Part shown: piece by piece, positions 27,551 to 35,826 of the stretch
Layout: each line of letters starts with the position of its first letter
Numbering within the stretch: position 1 is the stretch's first letter
NCBI RefSeq assembly: GCF_000230835.1
Contig: NZ_CM001240.1
Location: 3,078,779-3,142,778 of the forward strand
DNA: 64,000 bases
Origin: Clostridium sp. DL-VIII
GTDB lineage: Bacteria > Bacillota > Clostridia > Clostridiales > Clostridiaceae
Reading direction: 5' to 3'
Made by a program: the position numbers and the translations under genes
Notes under the pieces: generated by a model
Database searches by the model: none
Told to the model about the DNA's origin: nothing
Seen by the model: only the letters and a program-made list of their open reading frames with translations

Positions 27551-27603
27551 AATATCGAGTATCGATATTTATAAATTTATAGTAATATCGATACTCGATA
27601 TTG
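27551..27603. promoter_or_regulatory. pair of PadR operator sites
   Basis: AATATCGAGTATCGATATT (27551-27569) and its exact reverse complement AATATCGATACTCGATATT (27584-27602). Each site is itself an imperfect palindrome. They sit immediately upstream of padR. Confidence 0.75.
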
Positions 27604-27749
27604 TCAACAATATTTTTCATATATTATCCAAATACTTAAGCTTTTTAAGATACTAAAGTTTTGCAATGTTATCAAGAGATAATACTATTAGAATATATTG
27701 AAACACAAAAAATAATATTGATTTCTATAACAGAAGACATTTTGAAAAT

Positions 27750-27878
27750 TGAATTTGAAAATCATTTATTTACTTATCTATAGTGGTACAATTAGATATA
27801 GGGAATTAAAGGAATTATCTACAAGATGCTAAGTTCACAATTAAAAACACTAGAAAATAACGATATAGTATCATTATG
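27750..27878 (+). pseudogene. decayed HxlR-type regulator fragment
   Basis: Nucleotides from GAATTTGAAAATCATTTATT onward match 30311-30455 of the intact HxlR gene closely. Relative to that copy there is a deletion of about 13 nt after GGGAATTAAAG that breaks the frame, and both ends are missing. It is a partial duplicate or ancient relative lying in front of the AraC gene. Nothing else is seen in 27604-28021. Confidence 0.75.
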
Positions 27879-28021
27879 AAATATGCAAAACAATTCAATA
27901 AATAGTAATTTCATTTACAGGTTATGTATTGATATTTCTGGCAAGACAAAACATAACACAAAAAATCGGGAATAACTGCTTGAAAAGAGATAAGATATAT
28001 GTACAGACAGGGGGGATGATT

Positions 28022-28879
28022 ATGAGATGGATTGAAGGAATCGGTGAAGCTATAAGTTATATTGAGGATAATATCACTGAAGAAATCACAATAAAAAATA
28101 TTGCGGAGAAAGCATATATGTCGACCTTCTATTTTCAAAAGGGCTTTGCAATGCTTTGTGGTTTTACGGTTGGAGAGTATATCAGACAACGTAGGCTTAC
28201 TCTTGCCGGCAGTGAGCTTGTTTCTAATGATGAAAAAATCATTGATATTGCACTGAAATATGGCTATGCTTCACCAGATAGTTTCACAAAAGCTTTTACT
28301 CGATTTCATGGTGTGACACCTACTGCTGTTCGAAAAGATGGAGCAATGATTAAATCGTTTGCTCCGCTGAAAATTAAGTTTTTATTGGAAGGCGGTTATA
28401 TTATGGATTACAAAATTGTTGAAAAAGACTCGTTTACTGTCATGGGTGTATCAAAGGTATTTAAATATGATAAGGCAACTACAGAAATTCCACCGTTTTG
28501 GACAGAGTATTATGCAATGGGAAAAGAGAAAATTGTATGTGGAATGTACGGAATAAGCATAGATGAGAGCATGGGTTCAGATGAGTTTGAATATTTGATT
28601 GCAGACAATTATGATCCGTCCATGGAAATACCAAATGATTTTGTTACAAAGATTATTCCTAAATTCACTTGGGCTGTTTTTGCTTGCAAGGGTGCAATGC
28701 CAAAATCTCTGCAAGATATGAATAAAAAAATATTCTCAGAATGGCTGCCTAATTGCAAGGATTATGAAATTGCAGCAGGTTATAACATTGAAACGTATAC
28801 TAATGCAGCTGACTATCCAAAAGGTATTCAAGATGAAAACTACTACAGTGAAATTTGGATTCCTGTTAGGAAAAAATAA
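28022..28879 (+). CDS. AraC-family regulator with GyrI-like effector domain
   Basis: Of three in-frame starts the ATG at 28022 best fits GGGGGG at 28010-28015. The product is about 285 residues. Two AraC helix-turn-helix units occupy residues 1-105 (ITIKNIAEKAYMSTFYFQKG and DIALKYGYASPDSFTKAFTR). The C-terminal 155 residues look like a GyrI/Rob-type effector-binding domain (VEKDSFTVMGVSKVF, ...NIETYTNAADYP, EIWIPVRK). Such fusions sense small, often aromatic or cationic compounds. A 20-bp tandem duplication spans the stop codon (about 28867-28906). No obvious target is adjacent. Confidence 0.9.
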   Translation: MRWIEGIGEAISYIEDNITEEITIKNIAEKAYMSTFYFQKGFAMLCGFTVGEYIRQRRLTLAGSELVSNDEKIIDIALKYGYASPDSFTKAFTRFHGVTPTAVRKDGAMIKSFAPLKIKFLLEGGYIMDYKIVEKDSFTVMGVSKVFKYDKATTEIPPFWTEYYAMGKEKIVCGMYGISIDESMGSDEFEYLIADNYDPSMEIPNDFVTKIIPKFTWAVFACKGAMPKSLQDMNKKIFSEWLPNCKDYEIAAGYNIETYTNAADYPKGIQDENYYSEIWIPVRKK

Positions 28880-29024
28880 CTACGTATTAGGAAAAAATAA
28901 CTACGTAAAAGAGTATAATTGGGAGTTTATCAAATTCCCAATTTGAAAAGCTTACGTAGAATAATTTTAAATCCAGTTCTGTTGATCTTTTATAAATAAT
29001 TAATCATTAAAAATAAATATAATT

Positions 29025-29068
29025 AAAATATCATATTATTCAGTGTAGCAATGAATAATATGATATTT
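29025..29068. terminator. hairpin downstream of the 34-aa gene
   Basis: AAAATATCATATTATTCA (29025-29042 region) pairs with TGAATAATATGATATTTT (29051-29068). A second hairpin, AATAGGGAATC/GATTCCCTATT, lies at 29076-29105. Confidence 0.6.
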
Positions 29069-29110
29069 TTATGCAAATAGGGAATCCATAGAAGATTCCC
29101 TATTACCAGT

Positions 29111-29215
29111 CTAATCCTTTTTGTAGGTTTTCTTATTATGTTTTGTTTTGCCGTTATTCGCTTTCTTTTCTTTTTCCTGTTGACTTGAACAAGAAGGATC
29201 ATGTTTTTCACTCAT
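29111..29215 (-). CDS. small highly charged protein (34 aa)
   Basis: An ATG at 29215 follows TAGGAGG with good spacing. It encodes 34 residues that begin MSEKHDPSCSSQQ and end in a lysine-rich tail. There are hairpins downstream (29025-29068 and 29076-29105), which would terminate it. Very short, basic, Gln/Lys-rich proteins of this kind occur in many clostridia with unknown role. The ribosome site and hairpins support it being real. Confidence 0.5.
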   Translation of the reverse strand: MSEKHDPSCSSQQEKEKKANNGKTKHNKKTYKKD

Positions 29216-29342
29216 AATATTTTCCTCCTAAAATAAAAAGTTAATAGATTTAAGTACATTACTAGTGTCTTCAATATATAAATTATAATTCTATGAAATT
29301 AATAAAAAATAGATAAACACTCTTCACTAAATATTTAAGCTT

Positions 29343-30131
29343 TTATAGATCTAGTAGTTTTGCTATGTTTTCACCTAAAACAGCACTGCTGATAGATGAA
29401 TCATTGCATACTTTTCTTACTGTATCCAGTGATAATTGCAAATCACCATAAGGCATGTCTACACCAAAGATACATTTATGTGGAAGCTCATTTACAGCTA
29501 TTTTTAAAACAAGGGTAGAAAAATAGGCTGATGTATCAAGATATAAATTTGGAATTTCTCTGGATAATTCTATTGCTGTTAGCCAATTAGTGCCACCCAT
29601 ATGACCCATTATAACTGGAATAGCAGGGAATAACTTAGCTAATTCTGCAATTTCATTAATGTCTTGTAAATTTAAAGGATTAAAAGCATGTATCCATATG
29701 GGTAATTTTCCAAATTCAATGGAAGCTTCAAAAACAGTTTTAAGTATTTTTACTTGTCCACTAGATAGTGTAAATTCTCCGAGTCCAGCAATGTTATTTT
29801 TTATTATGTGTTCTTCGATATATGAGCTTGTATCATTTTTATTTAGTCCTGTAGGTATTTTGCCAAAGCCAATATACCTTGATGGATATTTTTCTATTGC
29901 GTCCTTGAGCTCAGTAATAGCGCTGTCATTTTTAATCAATAATGCATTTGAGTTACCATTTACAATTTCACTTAATGATTTCATTTCTTTCTTTAAATCA
30001 GTTAGATTATCTGCTTTTTCGGGATGTATTCTTGTTGAAAAGAGAATAGTTTTATCAACTCCAGCTTTATCCATTGTTTCAATGTGTTTTTCTACTGGAA
30101 GAATGACATGAGAATGTCCATCAATAATCAT
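29343..30131 (-). CDS. amidohydrolase-family protein (Amidohydro_2 type)
   Basis: The start at 30131 (ATG) has AAAGGA 9 nt upstream; the frame can also be read from a TTG at 30140. The product has about 262 residues. The N-terminal metal motif is DGHSHV (HxH). Further likely ligands are H in WIHAFNP, H in MGHMGGTNW and D in FGVDMPYG. This is the TIM-barrel of ACMSD-like/Amidohydro_2 enzymes, which hydrolyse or decarboxylate small ring or acid substrates. It is divergent from an HxlR regulator, which probably controls it. Substrate is unknown. Confidence 0.85.
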   Translation of the reverse strand: MIIDGHSHVILPVEKHIETMDKAGVDKTILFSTRIHPEKADNLTDLKKEMKSLSEIVNGNSNALLIKNDSAITELKDAIEKYPSRYIGFGKIPTGLNKNDTSSYIEEHIIKNNIAGLGEFTLSSGQVKILKTVFEASIEFGKLPIWIHAFNPLNLQDINEIAELAKLFPAIPVIMGHMGGTNWLTAIELSREIPNLYLDTSAYFSTLVLKIAVNELPHKCIFGVDMPYGDLQLSLDTVRKVCNDSSISSAVLGENIAKLLDL

Positions 30132-30206
30132 ATATATCAATCCTTTTTAACAATATTTTTAATAAGGCCTTATGGGACAATTATATATGAGATACAAGAA
30201 AATAAA

Positions 30207-30231
30207 AGTATGCACTTTTTTGTGCTATACT
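30207..30231. promoter_or_regulatory. operator between amidohydrolase and HxlR genes
   Basis: AGTATGCAC and GTGCTATACT form an inverted repeat around a T6 centre, and the right arm includes a TATACT -10-like hexamer for the plus-strand gene. It is probably the HxlR binding site. Confidence 0.5.
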
Positions 30232-30253
30232 ATCCTTAAGGAGAGTGAAGAAT

Positions 30254-30574
30254 TTGGAAAAGCTGTGCTATGTTAGTAATAAAGAGCCATTTGAATATAC
30301 TTTGTCAATTATAAGTGGAAAATGGAATTTGAAAATCATTTATTTACTTGCCTGCAGTGGTACCCTTAGGTATGGGGAATTAAAGAAGAATATTGAAGGA
30401 ATTACCCACAAGATGTTAAGCTCACAATTGAAAGCGCTAGAAAATGAAAATATAGTATCTCGAGAAGAATATCCTCAGATTCCACCCAAAGTTGAGTATT
30501 CCCTTACGATAAAAGGACAAAGTCTTATTAAGCTAGTTAAGGATATGTGTGATTGGGGAAGAGAAAATATTTAA
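30254..30574 (+). CDS. HxlR-family transcriptional regulator
   Basis: About 107 residues, all winged helix: FEYTLSIISGKWNLKIIYLL, RYGELKKNIEGITHKMLSSQLKALE and the wing EYPQIPPKVEYSLT. The TTG at 30254 is chosen as start because AAGGAG lies 10 nt upstream; the GTG at 30245 would touch it. HxlR proteins respond to redox or electrophile stress. The divergent amidohydrolase gene and the palindrome between them suggest it controls that gene. A decayed copy of this gene lies at 27750. Confidence 0.9.
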   Translation: MEKLCYVSNKEPFEYTLSIISGKWNLKIIYLLACSGTLRYGELKKNIEGITHKMLSSQLKALENENIVSREEYPQIPPKVEYSLTIKGQSLIKLVKDMCDWGRENI

Positions 30575-30596
30575 TTTTACGAAAGGTATATAACTC

Positions 30597-31493
30597 ATGG
30601 AATATATAAAGATTAATGAAAAAGAATTTAAATTTGTTGTTGGAACTGGTAAAGACTATAAATTTAGAAAAAGTTTTAATACGCTAACTGAGAAAACATT
30701 TGGATTTAATTTTGAGAGCTGGTATCAGAATGGATACTGGAAAAATAAATATATACCATATTCACTTATGGATGGAGATGTGGTTGTTTCAAATGTATCA
30801 GTTAGTACAATGGATTTTGATGTTTTTGGAAAAACAAAGAGGTATATTCAGTTAGGAACTGTGATGACCGATGTTAAATATAGAAATCAGGGACTACTAA
30901 GAATAATAATAGAAAGAGTCATTGCAGAATGGAAAGATAAATGTGAATTGATTTATTTGTTTGCTAATAATTCAGTTCTTGATTTTTATCCTAAATTTGG
31001 TTTTAATAAATTGCAAGAATATCAATATTCTAAATTAATAAATAAAAAGGAGGAGTGTGGATTTGCAAGAAAATTAGATATGTCTAATGAACAGGACAAG
31101 GCACTGGTGTATAGCAAAGCAAATAATTCATGTTCGCTATCAAAAATTTATATGCATGGTAATGTGGAATTAATTATGTTTTACTGTACTTTATTTATGA
31201 AGAATAACGCTTATTATATCGAAGATTATGATGCAGTTGTAATTGCAGAATTTAAGGAAGATACCATAGAAGTATTAGATGTTTTTTGTACAAAAGAAAA
31301 TTCTTTAGATAAAATACTTAATTGTTTAATAAACGAAAATATAAAAAGAGAGAAGCTTTATTTTACACCAAAAGAAATAGAGTCTTATACAATTATGCCC
31401 CTTGAGGGAGAAGATACTTTATTTATTCTAGGTAAAGACACAAAATTACTTGCTGAAAATCAATTCATGTTTCCAAAGTTATCTCACACTTAA
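30597..31493 (+). CDS. GNAT N-acetyltransferase
   Basis: The 298-residue protein has a GNAT core in the first 150 residues. The acetyl-CoA loop is in the IQLGTVMTDVKYRNQGLLRIII stretch (given here in part as YRNQGLLRII), followed by YLFANNSVLDFYPKFGF. The C-terminal half is a second, GNAT-like or sterol-carrier-like domain as in two-domain acetyltransferases. AAAGG precedes the ATG. It starts 22 bp after the HxlR gene and is probably cotranscribed. The acceptor substrate is unknown. Confidence 0.85.
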   Translation: MEYIKINEKEFKFVVGTGKDYKFRKSFNTLTEKTFGFNFESWYQNGYWKNKYIPYSLMDGDVVVSNVSVSTMDFDVFGKTKRYIQLGTVMTDVKYRNQGLLRIIIERVIAEWKDKCELIYLFANNSVLDFYPKFGFNKLQEYQYSKLINKKEECGFARKLDMSNEQDKALVYSKANNSCSLSKIYMHGNVELIMFYCTLFMKNNAYYIEDYDAVVIAEFKEDTIEVLDVFCTKENSLDKILNCLINENIKREKLYFTPKEIESYTIMPLEGEDTLFILGKDTKLLAENQFMFPKLSHT

Positions 31494-31578
31494 CTTAGTA
31501 AAGCGTGAGAATATGATTTTTAGAGAGGATGTACGAGAGGTAAGGAATAATTGGTGATTGTAAGTGTTAGGAGATAAA

Positions 31579-31944
31579 ATGAAAATAAGAGAAGAATATA
31601 CTTGTCCTTTAGAATTGGTGCACGATATGATTAAAGGAAAATGGAAATCTATTATATTATGGAGGTTACGCTTAGGTGCTACATCATTGGCCAAATTAGA
31701 AAGAGATATTGATGGAATCAATCAAAAAATGCTGCTAGAGCAATTGAAAGAATTGATTGATTATGGATTTGTACAAAAGAAAACATTTGATGGGTATCCT
31801 CTTCGAGTGGAATACTCTCTGACAATAGATATGGGAATGCAGATTATAGATGCTCTAAAAATTATGCAGTCCATTGGCATTAATTATTTAAAAGAACATG
31901 GTATGGAAACGATATTGATTGAAAAGGGGGTCATTCCAGAGTAA
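31579..31944 (+). CDS. HxlR-family transcriptional regulator
   Basis: About 121 residues from the ATG at 31579, which has TAGGAG at the right distance. The winged helix is clear: DMIKGKWKSIILWRL, LERDIDGINQKMLLEQLKEL and GYPLRVEYSLT. A C-terminal extension (LKEHGMETILIEKGVIPE) follows. It is directly upstream of the PEBP-family gene on the same strand but with its own promoter in between, so it may regulate that gene in trans. Confidence 0.9.
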   Translation: MKIREEYTCPLELVHDMIKGKWKSIILWRLRLGATSLAKLERDIDGINQKMLLEQLKELIDYGFVQKKTFDGYPLRVEYSLTIDMGMQIIDALKIMQSIGINYLKEHGMETILIEKGVIPE

Positions 31945-31965
31945 TACCCACAAAAAAGTTAGTAA

Positions 31966-31994
31966 TTTACCTTATAGATAGCCTTTGCTATAAT
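31966..31994 (+). promoter_or_regulatory. promoter of the PEBP-family gene
   Basis: TTTACC (31966-31971), 17-bp spacer, TATAAT (31989-31994). Confidence 0.6.
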
Positions 31995-32028
31995 TTGCCT
32001 ATAAATAATAGTGATGGAGGTAATCAAA

Positions 32029-32532
32029 ATGATAGTAACAAGTACAGGAATTATAAATGGAATAATTCAAGATAAATATGGAAGCCGTGGAGAATATTTT
32101 AATGAAAATGGAGTCCCTACTTTTTCGATTCCTTTAAAAATTGAAAATGCTCCAGTAAATACTGTTTCATTTGCAATAGTATTAGAGGATAAAGATGCTT
32201 ATCCGGTGACAGGAGGCTTTTCATGGATACACTGGCTTGCAGCAAATATTACACGTAATGAATTGAAAGATAATGAGAGTCAGACGGCAGAGGATTTTAT
32301 ACAAGGTATAAATAGCTGGACTAGCTTACAAGGGAATCAGCAGTCAAAAGAGCTTTCTAGCTATTATGGCGGTATGACACCACCAGATAAATCACATGTT
32401 TATGAGATACATGTTTTTGCTTTAGATAAACTGCTGAATCTACAAAGAGGCTTCTTGTTAAATGAACTATATCATCTGATGGATGAACATATTTTAGAAG
32501 AATATACGTTGAAAGGAACTTATGAAAATTAG
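32029..32532 (+). CDS. YbhB/YbcL-family (PEBP-like) protein
   Basis: The ATG at 32029 has GGAGG 10 nt upstream; the frame also contains earlier GTG/ATG codons. The 167-residue product has the PEBP fold marks: DKYGSRGEYFNENGVPTFS, FAIVLEDKDAYPVTGGFSWIHWLAANI and GGMTPPDKSHVYEIHVFALD. Family members bind small anionic or phospho-ligands. The bacterial role is mostly unknown. It follows an HxlR regulator and has its own good promoter, so inducible expression is likely. Confidence 0.9.
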   Translation: MIVTSTGIINGIIQDKYGSRGEYFNENGVPTFSIPLKIENAPVNTVSFAIVLEDKDAYPVTGGFSWIHWLAANITRNELKDNESQTAEDFIQGINSWTSLQGNQQSKELSSYYGGMTPPDKSHVYEIHVFALDKLLNLQRGFLLNELYHLMDEHILEEYTLKGTYEN

Positions 32533-33019
32533 TTTTTTAACAAATCAAAAATAAGAGATGGTTATATATTCAGAGTTGTCAAAAAGAAGTTATGAATTTG
32601 ACAATAGAAAACCCATTCTTGAATGCTATGCAATTCAGATGATAAATCAGCATTAGCTGGTGGTTATGATTCGAACATACTACAACTTTATAGAACCATA
32701 TCTGAATAGACTTATCTTTTTTTATGTATTAAACTATATATATAATACTTTAAGCAGGCACCATCAAGTAAAACCTGGGTACGGGATCATCTACCACTAA
32801 AATTGCACTATGTATGTTGTTAATAGGGGTACGGCAACGATTCGTGTAAAAAACAGCCACAAGACAGTATTTACCATTTATAATGCACTATAAATCAAAA
32901 TGGTACTACTATTTTGTAGCTGTTATGACGTAAAATAGTTATTATACGTTTATCTTTTAAGTTTTGCAAAAATCACCAATCACAAATAGTTTTGAGGCGT
33001 TTAGTATCAAGTATAGGCT
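32533..33019. other. intergenic stretch with a long imperfect hairpin
   Basis: No coding sequence is recognised. AACAGCCACAA (about 32859) pairs with TTGTAGCTGTT (to about 32930), and the inner sequence also pairs imperfectly, making a hairpin of about 70 nt. The block 32755-32850 is richer in G+C than its surroundings (GGTACGGGATCATC, GGGGTACGGCAACG). This may be a degenerate mobile element; I cannot identify it. Confidence 0.35.
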
Positions 33020-33751
33020 TTACTTTTTGGCCGCCTTTACAATCCTGCGGAGTGAACCGTCATAAGAAGTGTGAAAAAGCTCCACCGTTAGCCCTTCCAT
33101 TGCGAAAAATTCGCCATATTCTTTTATGTGTGATTTATCGCTAATGATCACTGTTCCATTCGGTTTCAATACTCTCGCTATTTCCTGGCAGGCTTTCTTT
33201 CGTCCATCTTTGGTAGGGATATTGTGAATACAAAGATTGGAAAGAACCACGTCAAATGTATCATTGGGAAAGGACATACTTCGCACATCCTCATTTCTTA
33301 CTTCAACTTTTTGAAGGACCCCCTCAAGTTCAGCATTTCTCATGGTATTTTGATAAGTATTGTTGTGCATATTTTCCGCATTCCAAATATCAATGCCGAT
33401 GCTTTTTCCCAGAGTCAATTTTTTTGCAGCACCAATCATTAGAAGTCCCCGTCCAGTACCTATATCAAGGACTTTTTCATTTCCTTTCCAATCAATCATG
33501 GAAATTATCTTGTCCCTACGGCGTAGTTTGCCGAGCTTAATGTAATAAAGATATGAACCACAAACAAGAGTCGTTAACAAACCGCAAAGTATAAGAACAA
33601 AGGCCACAATTTTTAGGCTGATGCTGGGAAAAGTGATTAAAGAAACTCCTCCACCAAAACAAACTATTCCCGCAAAACAAAAAATGGTAACGCCGAAAGG
33701 TGAACCATCCAAACCATAATTCGGTTTTGATTTCATTATATTATTTGTCAT
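33020..33751 (-). CDS. membrane-anchored class I SAM methyltransferase
   Basis: The ATG at 33751 (AGGAAATC before it) gives about 243 residues; the open frame begins at 33823, but the extra part overlaps the operator region. Two hydrophobic helices come first (GVTIFCFAGIVCFGGGVSLI and IVAFVLILCGLL). The methyltransferase domain follows with motif I KVLDIGTGRGLLMIGAA, a later DVVLSNLCIHNIP and VLKPNGTVIISDK. Base use is somewhat richer in G+C than neighbouring genes. It is divergent from a TetR gene, with palindromes between, so the TetR protein probably represses it. The substrate is unknown. Confidence 0.88.
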   Translation of the reverse strand: MTNNIMKSKPNYGLDGSPFGVTIFCFAGIVCFGGGVSLITFPSISLKIVAFVLILCGLLTTLVCGSYLYYIKLGKLRRRDKIISMIDWKGNEKVLDIGTGRGLLMIGAAKKLTLGKSIGIDIWNAENMHNNTYQNTMRNAELEGVLQKVEVRNEDVRSMSFPNDTFDVVLSNLCIHNIPTKDGRKKACQEIARVLKPNGTVIISDKSHIKEYGEFFAMEGLTVELFHTSYDGSLRRIVKAAKK

Positions 33752-33784
33752 GATTTCCTCATCTATTTCGAACAATTTCTTGAC

Positions 33785-33839
33785 AAGATACAAGGTGTAT
33801 CTTATGTTTTTATAAGAAATCATATATTATTTCTTATAA
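33785..33839. promoter_or_regulatory. TetR operator region (two palindromes)
   Basis: TTATAAGAAAT (33810-33820) and its exact complement ATTTCTTATAA (33829-33839) form one palindrome. AAGATACA-N3-TGTATCTT (33785-33803) forms another. They lie between the divergent methyltransferase and TetR genes. Confidence 0.65.
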
Positions 33840-33865
33840 AAAATAGAGAGAGGAGATGTGTATAT

Positions 33866-34468
33866 ATGAACGAGGAAACCGCAAATACACGAAAACGGGG
33901 AGATACGTTAGTAGAAAGTATTTATGACGCAGCAGTAAAGCTCATAAAAGAAGTCGGCTATGCAAATCTAAATCTTACTTTTCAGCAGATTGCAAAGACA
34001 GCAAAAACCAGCCGTAGTGTGTTATACCGCCGGTGGGCAACTATGTTTGATTTACTTATGGAAATAGTTGATGATAGATCATCTAAAGCACTTGGCGGTC
34101 AATTAATCGATATAATAAAAAATACCGGAACTTTAAGGGGAGATCTGTTAAGTTTACATACATCCTACCAGAGTACCTACGAAGAAGTTGGACCTGAAAT
34201 TTTGAGTGCAGTTTTATTTGAAATAGGGCAAGGTAATAACAAAGTACCCGAAGCTGAGGTAGACGCAGCAGCAAAAAATATCCTGGTTATGCGAAAGTTA
34301 CTGGAAAATGCAAAGTCAAGAGGCGAAAAGATAAAAGAGGTAAGCGATATAACACTAGCCTTACCGTTTAACCTTATTCGTATGGAAAATCTTATGTATA
34401 AAAATGTTGATTCGAGGCAGATTGCATTATTTGTCGATGAAATACTGCTTCCTGTTTTTACAGAGTAA
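33866..34468 (+). CDS. TetR-family regulator
   Basis: The 200-residue protein has the TetR helix-turn-helix near residues 30-60 (LTFQQIAKTAKTSRSVLYRRWATMFDLL) and an all-helical ligand domain. AGAGAGGAG precedes the ATG. It is divergent from the methyltransferase, and two palindromes lie in the 114-bp gap. I infer autoregulation and repression of the methyltransferase. Confidence 0.93.
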   Translation: MNEETANTRKRGDTLVESIYDAAVKLIKEVGYANLNLTFQQIAKTAKTSRSVLYRRWATMFDLLMEIVDDRSSKALGGQLIDIIKNTGTLRGDLLSLHTSYQSTYEEVGPEILSAVLFEIGQGNNKVPEAEVDAAAKNILVMRKLLENAKSRGEKIKEVSDITLALPFNLIRMENLMYKNVDSRQIALFVDEILLPVFTE

Positions 34469-34667
34469 TAAGCAATCTTAGCCCATTTATTGTTATTAGT
34501 AGGTATAATCATCCATCATTCAGCTAACTAACTTTTATTCAAAATAAGAAACATTGCTCCTCTCTTGTATATTTTTTCAGCCTATTATGTACATCTTTTC
34601 GCATGATAATTGCACCTACTTCATCAGAATTTCTATACACTTATACCTTGAAAAAATCGTACATAAA

Positions 34668-34712
34668 AAGTGCATAAATTCCTACATTTCCATGTTGGAA
34701 CTTTTATGCACT
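34668..34712. terminator. bidirectional hairpin between convergent genes
   Basis: AAGTGCATAAATTCC pairs with GGAACTTTTATGCACTT around a loop centred near 34690. It separates the tetR stop (34468) from the convergent nitroreductase stop (34763). Confidence 0.55.
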
Positions 34713-34762
34713 TCCATATTAACATTTACAAGCAGAACATGTAGCAAAGTTAAACGAGTATA

Positions 34763-35485
34763 TTAACTTGTCACCCGCCCAAAGGTAGTTAAGCTGTTTG
34801 ACACTTCAATACCGCTCATATCTAGCTCGAAATGAAATTCTATTTCTGCATGCTGGCTAGCTAACCAAAGGTGGCATAAGGCAATGCCCATGTCAATGGG
34901 AATCAACTTGTTATAAATAGCACCCTGAAGAATTCCTAGCTTTCTCTTATAGATATCCACAATGCCATCATGACAGCGAAAATACCATGCTTGACAGTTC
35001 CCTGCAGACGGAGCTAGCCGTACCGCCTCCATTCTTGGATCTACACCTTCCACAATCTCGGATATGGGCTTCCGTTTAAATTCAGACAACTCCCTGTGTG
35101 GAGAGTTCCTGGCTACTCCAAAAGCTAAAATCATAACATGTTTCTTGCCACTCTTTATTTCGTTTGCCGGACGCCCTGCTCCGACATAGCAACTTCCAAG
35201 TCCGATGGAGGACAAGTATAAATCTGCTTGCTGGAGTAGAAAACCAGCATTGGTTAGGTAACCATCAGTAGTATCGGAGTACAGTACCAGATAATGAGGA
35301 GCTCTCCATGGAATAGTTATCTTCATTTCGCTAGGAGGGAGTACGACCAATTCCGTTTTTATACCTGGTATAAGGGGAGTAAGTTTCTCAAATTCAGCTT
35401 GTATTTCTTTGAGCTTTGCCGAAGGCAATGGATCTAGATACCTCCGTGTGGATTTGCGCCGAAATATGCTATCATACAGTTCCAT
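34763..35485 (-). CDS. nitroreductase-family protein
   Basis: About 240 residues from the ATG at 35485, which sits 7 nt after AAGGAAG; the ATG at 35491 is too close. The N-terminal YDSIFRRKSTRRYLDPLP and the later RLAPSAGNCQAWYF are FMN-binding marks of the TM1586/nitroreductase type. Two nitroreductase-like halves seem present, as in that subfamily. It would reduce nitro compounds or quinones with NAD(P)H. A long inverted repeat lies 60-120 bp upstream and may be its control site. Confidence 0.85.
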   Translation of the reverse strand: MELYDSIFRRKSTRRYLDPLPSAKLKEIQAEFEKLTPLIPGIKTELVVLPPSEMKITIPWRAPHYLVLYSDTTDGYLTNAGFLLQQADLYLSSIGLGSCYVGAGRPANEIKSGKKHVMILAFGVARNSPHRELSEFKRKPISEIVEGVDPRMEAVRLAPSAGNCQAWYFRCHDGIVDIYKRKLGILQGAIYNKLIPIDMGIALCHLWLASQHAEIEFHFELDMSGIEVSNSLTTFGRVTS

Positions 35486-35546
35486 AATCATCTTCCTTTC
35501 AAGATTTTCATAAAGAAGTATTCTTTATGTATTTTCGAGTCTATCA

Positions 35547-35604
35547 TGTAAGTGTACTTTAATGTCAATAACAACATTTGGATTGACATTAAAGCATACT
35601 TACA
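35547..35604. promoter_or_regulatory. 23-bp inverted repeat upstream of the nitroreductase gene
   Basis: The left arm (35547-35569) and right arm (35582-35604) match at 21 of 23 positions and share CTTTAATGTCAAT. They may be regulator sites, or the ends left by an excision event, since a gene remnant begins only 7 bp to the right. Confidence 0.6.
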
Positions 35605-35610
35605 CATATC

Positions 35611-35787
35611 CTTGGAATTGCCAGTACTATCGGAAAACATTTAAACCTTCCAGTGATAAGTATTTCTCACGAAGAAGCTAATGCTCATTTCGGATTTCTC
35701 GGTATGCTGGCTTCATTTGATATCCTATTTGCTTATTTATATAGTGAAATCAAGACCTCCAGAAAAGTTTATCTGAGGGTCTTTTAG
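35611..35787 (+). pseudogene. C-terminal remnant of an NAD(P)-binding SDR/NmrA-type gene
   Basis: A 58-codon frame reads GIASTIGKHLNLPVISI, SHEEANAHFGFLGMLASFD and then unrelated residues to a stop. The first part matches the C-terminal region of YbjT-like SDR proteins (IG+xLxxPVxSIxPEEAxAHFGxLG). The Rossmann half and the normal end (ASSALTRERLGW) are missing. The 3' end overlaps the hairpin AAGACCTC/GAGGGTCTT (35752-35783), which can terminate the MFS gene on the other strand. Confidence 0.6.
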
Positions 35788-35826
35788 CTCTGAAGATCCA
35801 TCAAATGTGAATCTTCTATCCCGTTT

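Noticed and set aside
28867..28906. 20-bp tandem duplication at the end of the AraC gene
   Set aside because: Two units only, so not an array. It probably arose by replication slippage and does not alter the protein.
29659..30111. 150-codon plus-strand frame
   Set aside because: It is antisense to the amidohydrolase gene, whose HxH and later metal motifs show the real coding strand.
33224..33545. Three overlapping plus-strand frames
   Set aside because: All are antisense to the methyltransferase domain; mutual overlap and lack of start signals mark them as shadows.
34554..34766. 70-codon plus-strand frame
   Set aside because: No ribosome site, low-complexity product, and a terminator hairpin runs through it.
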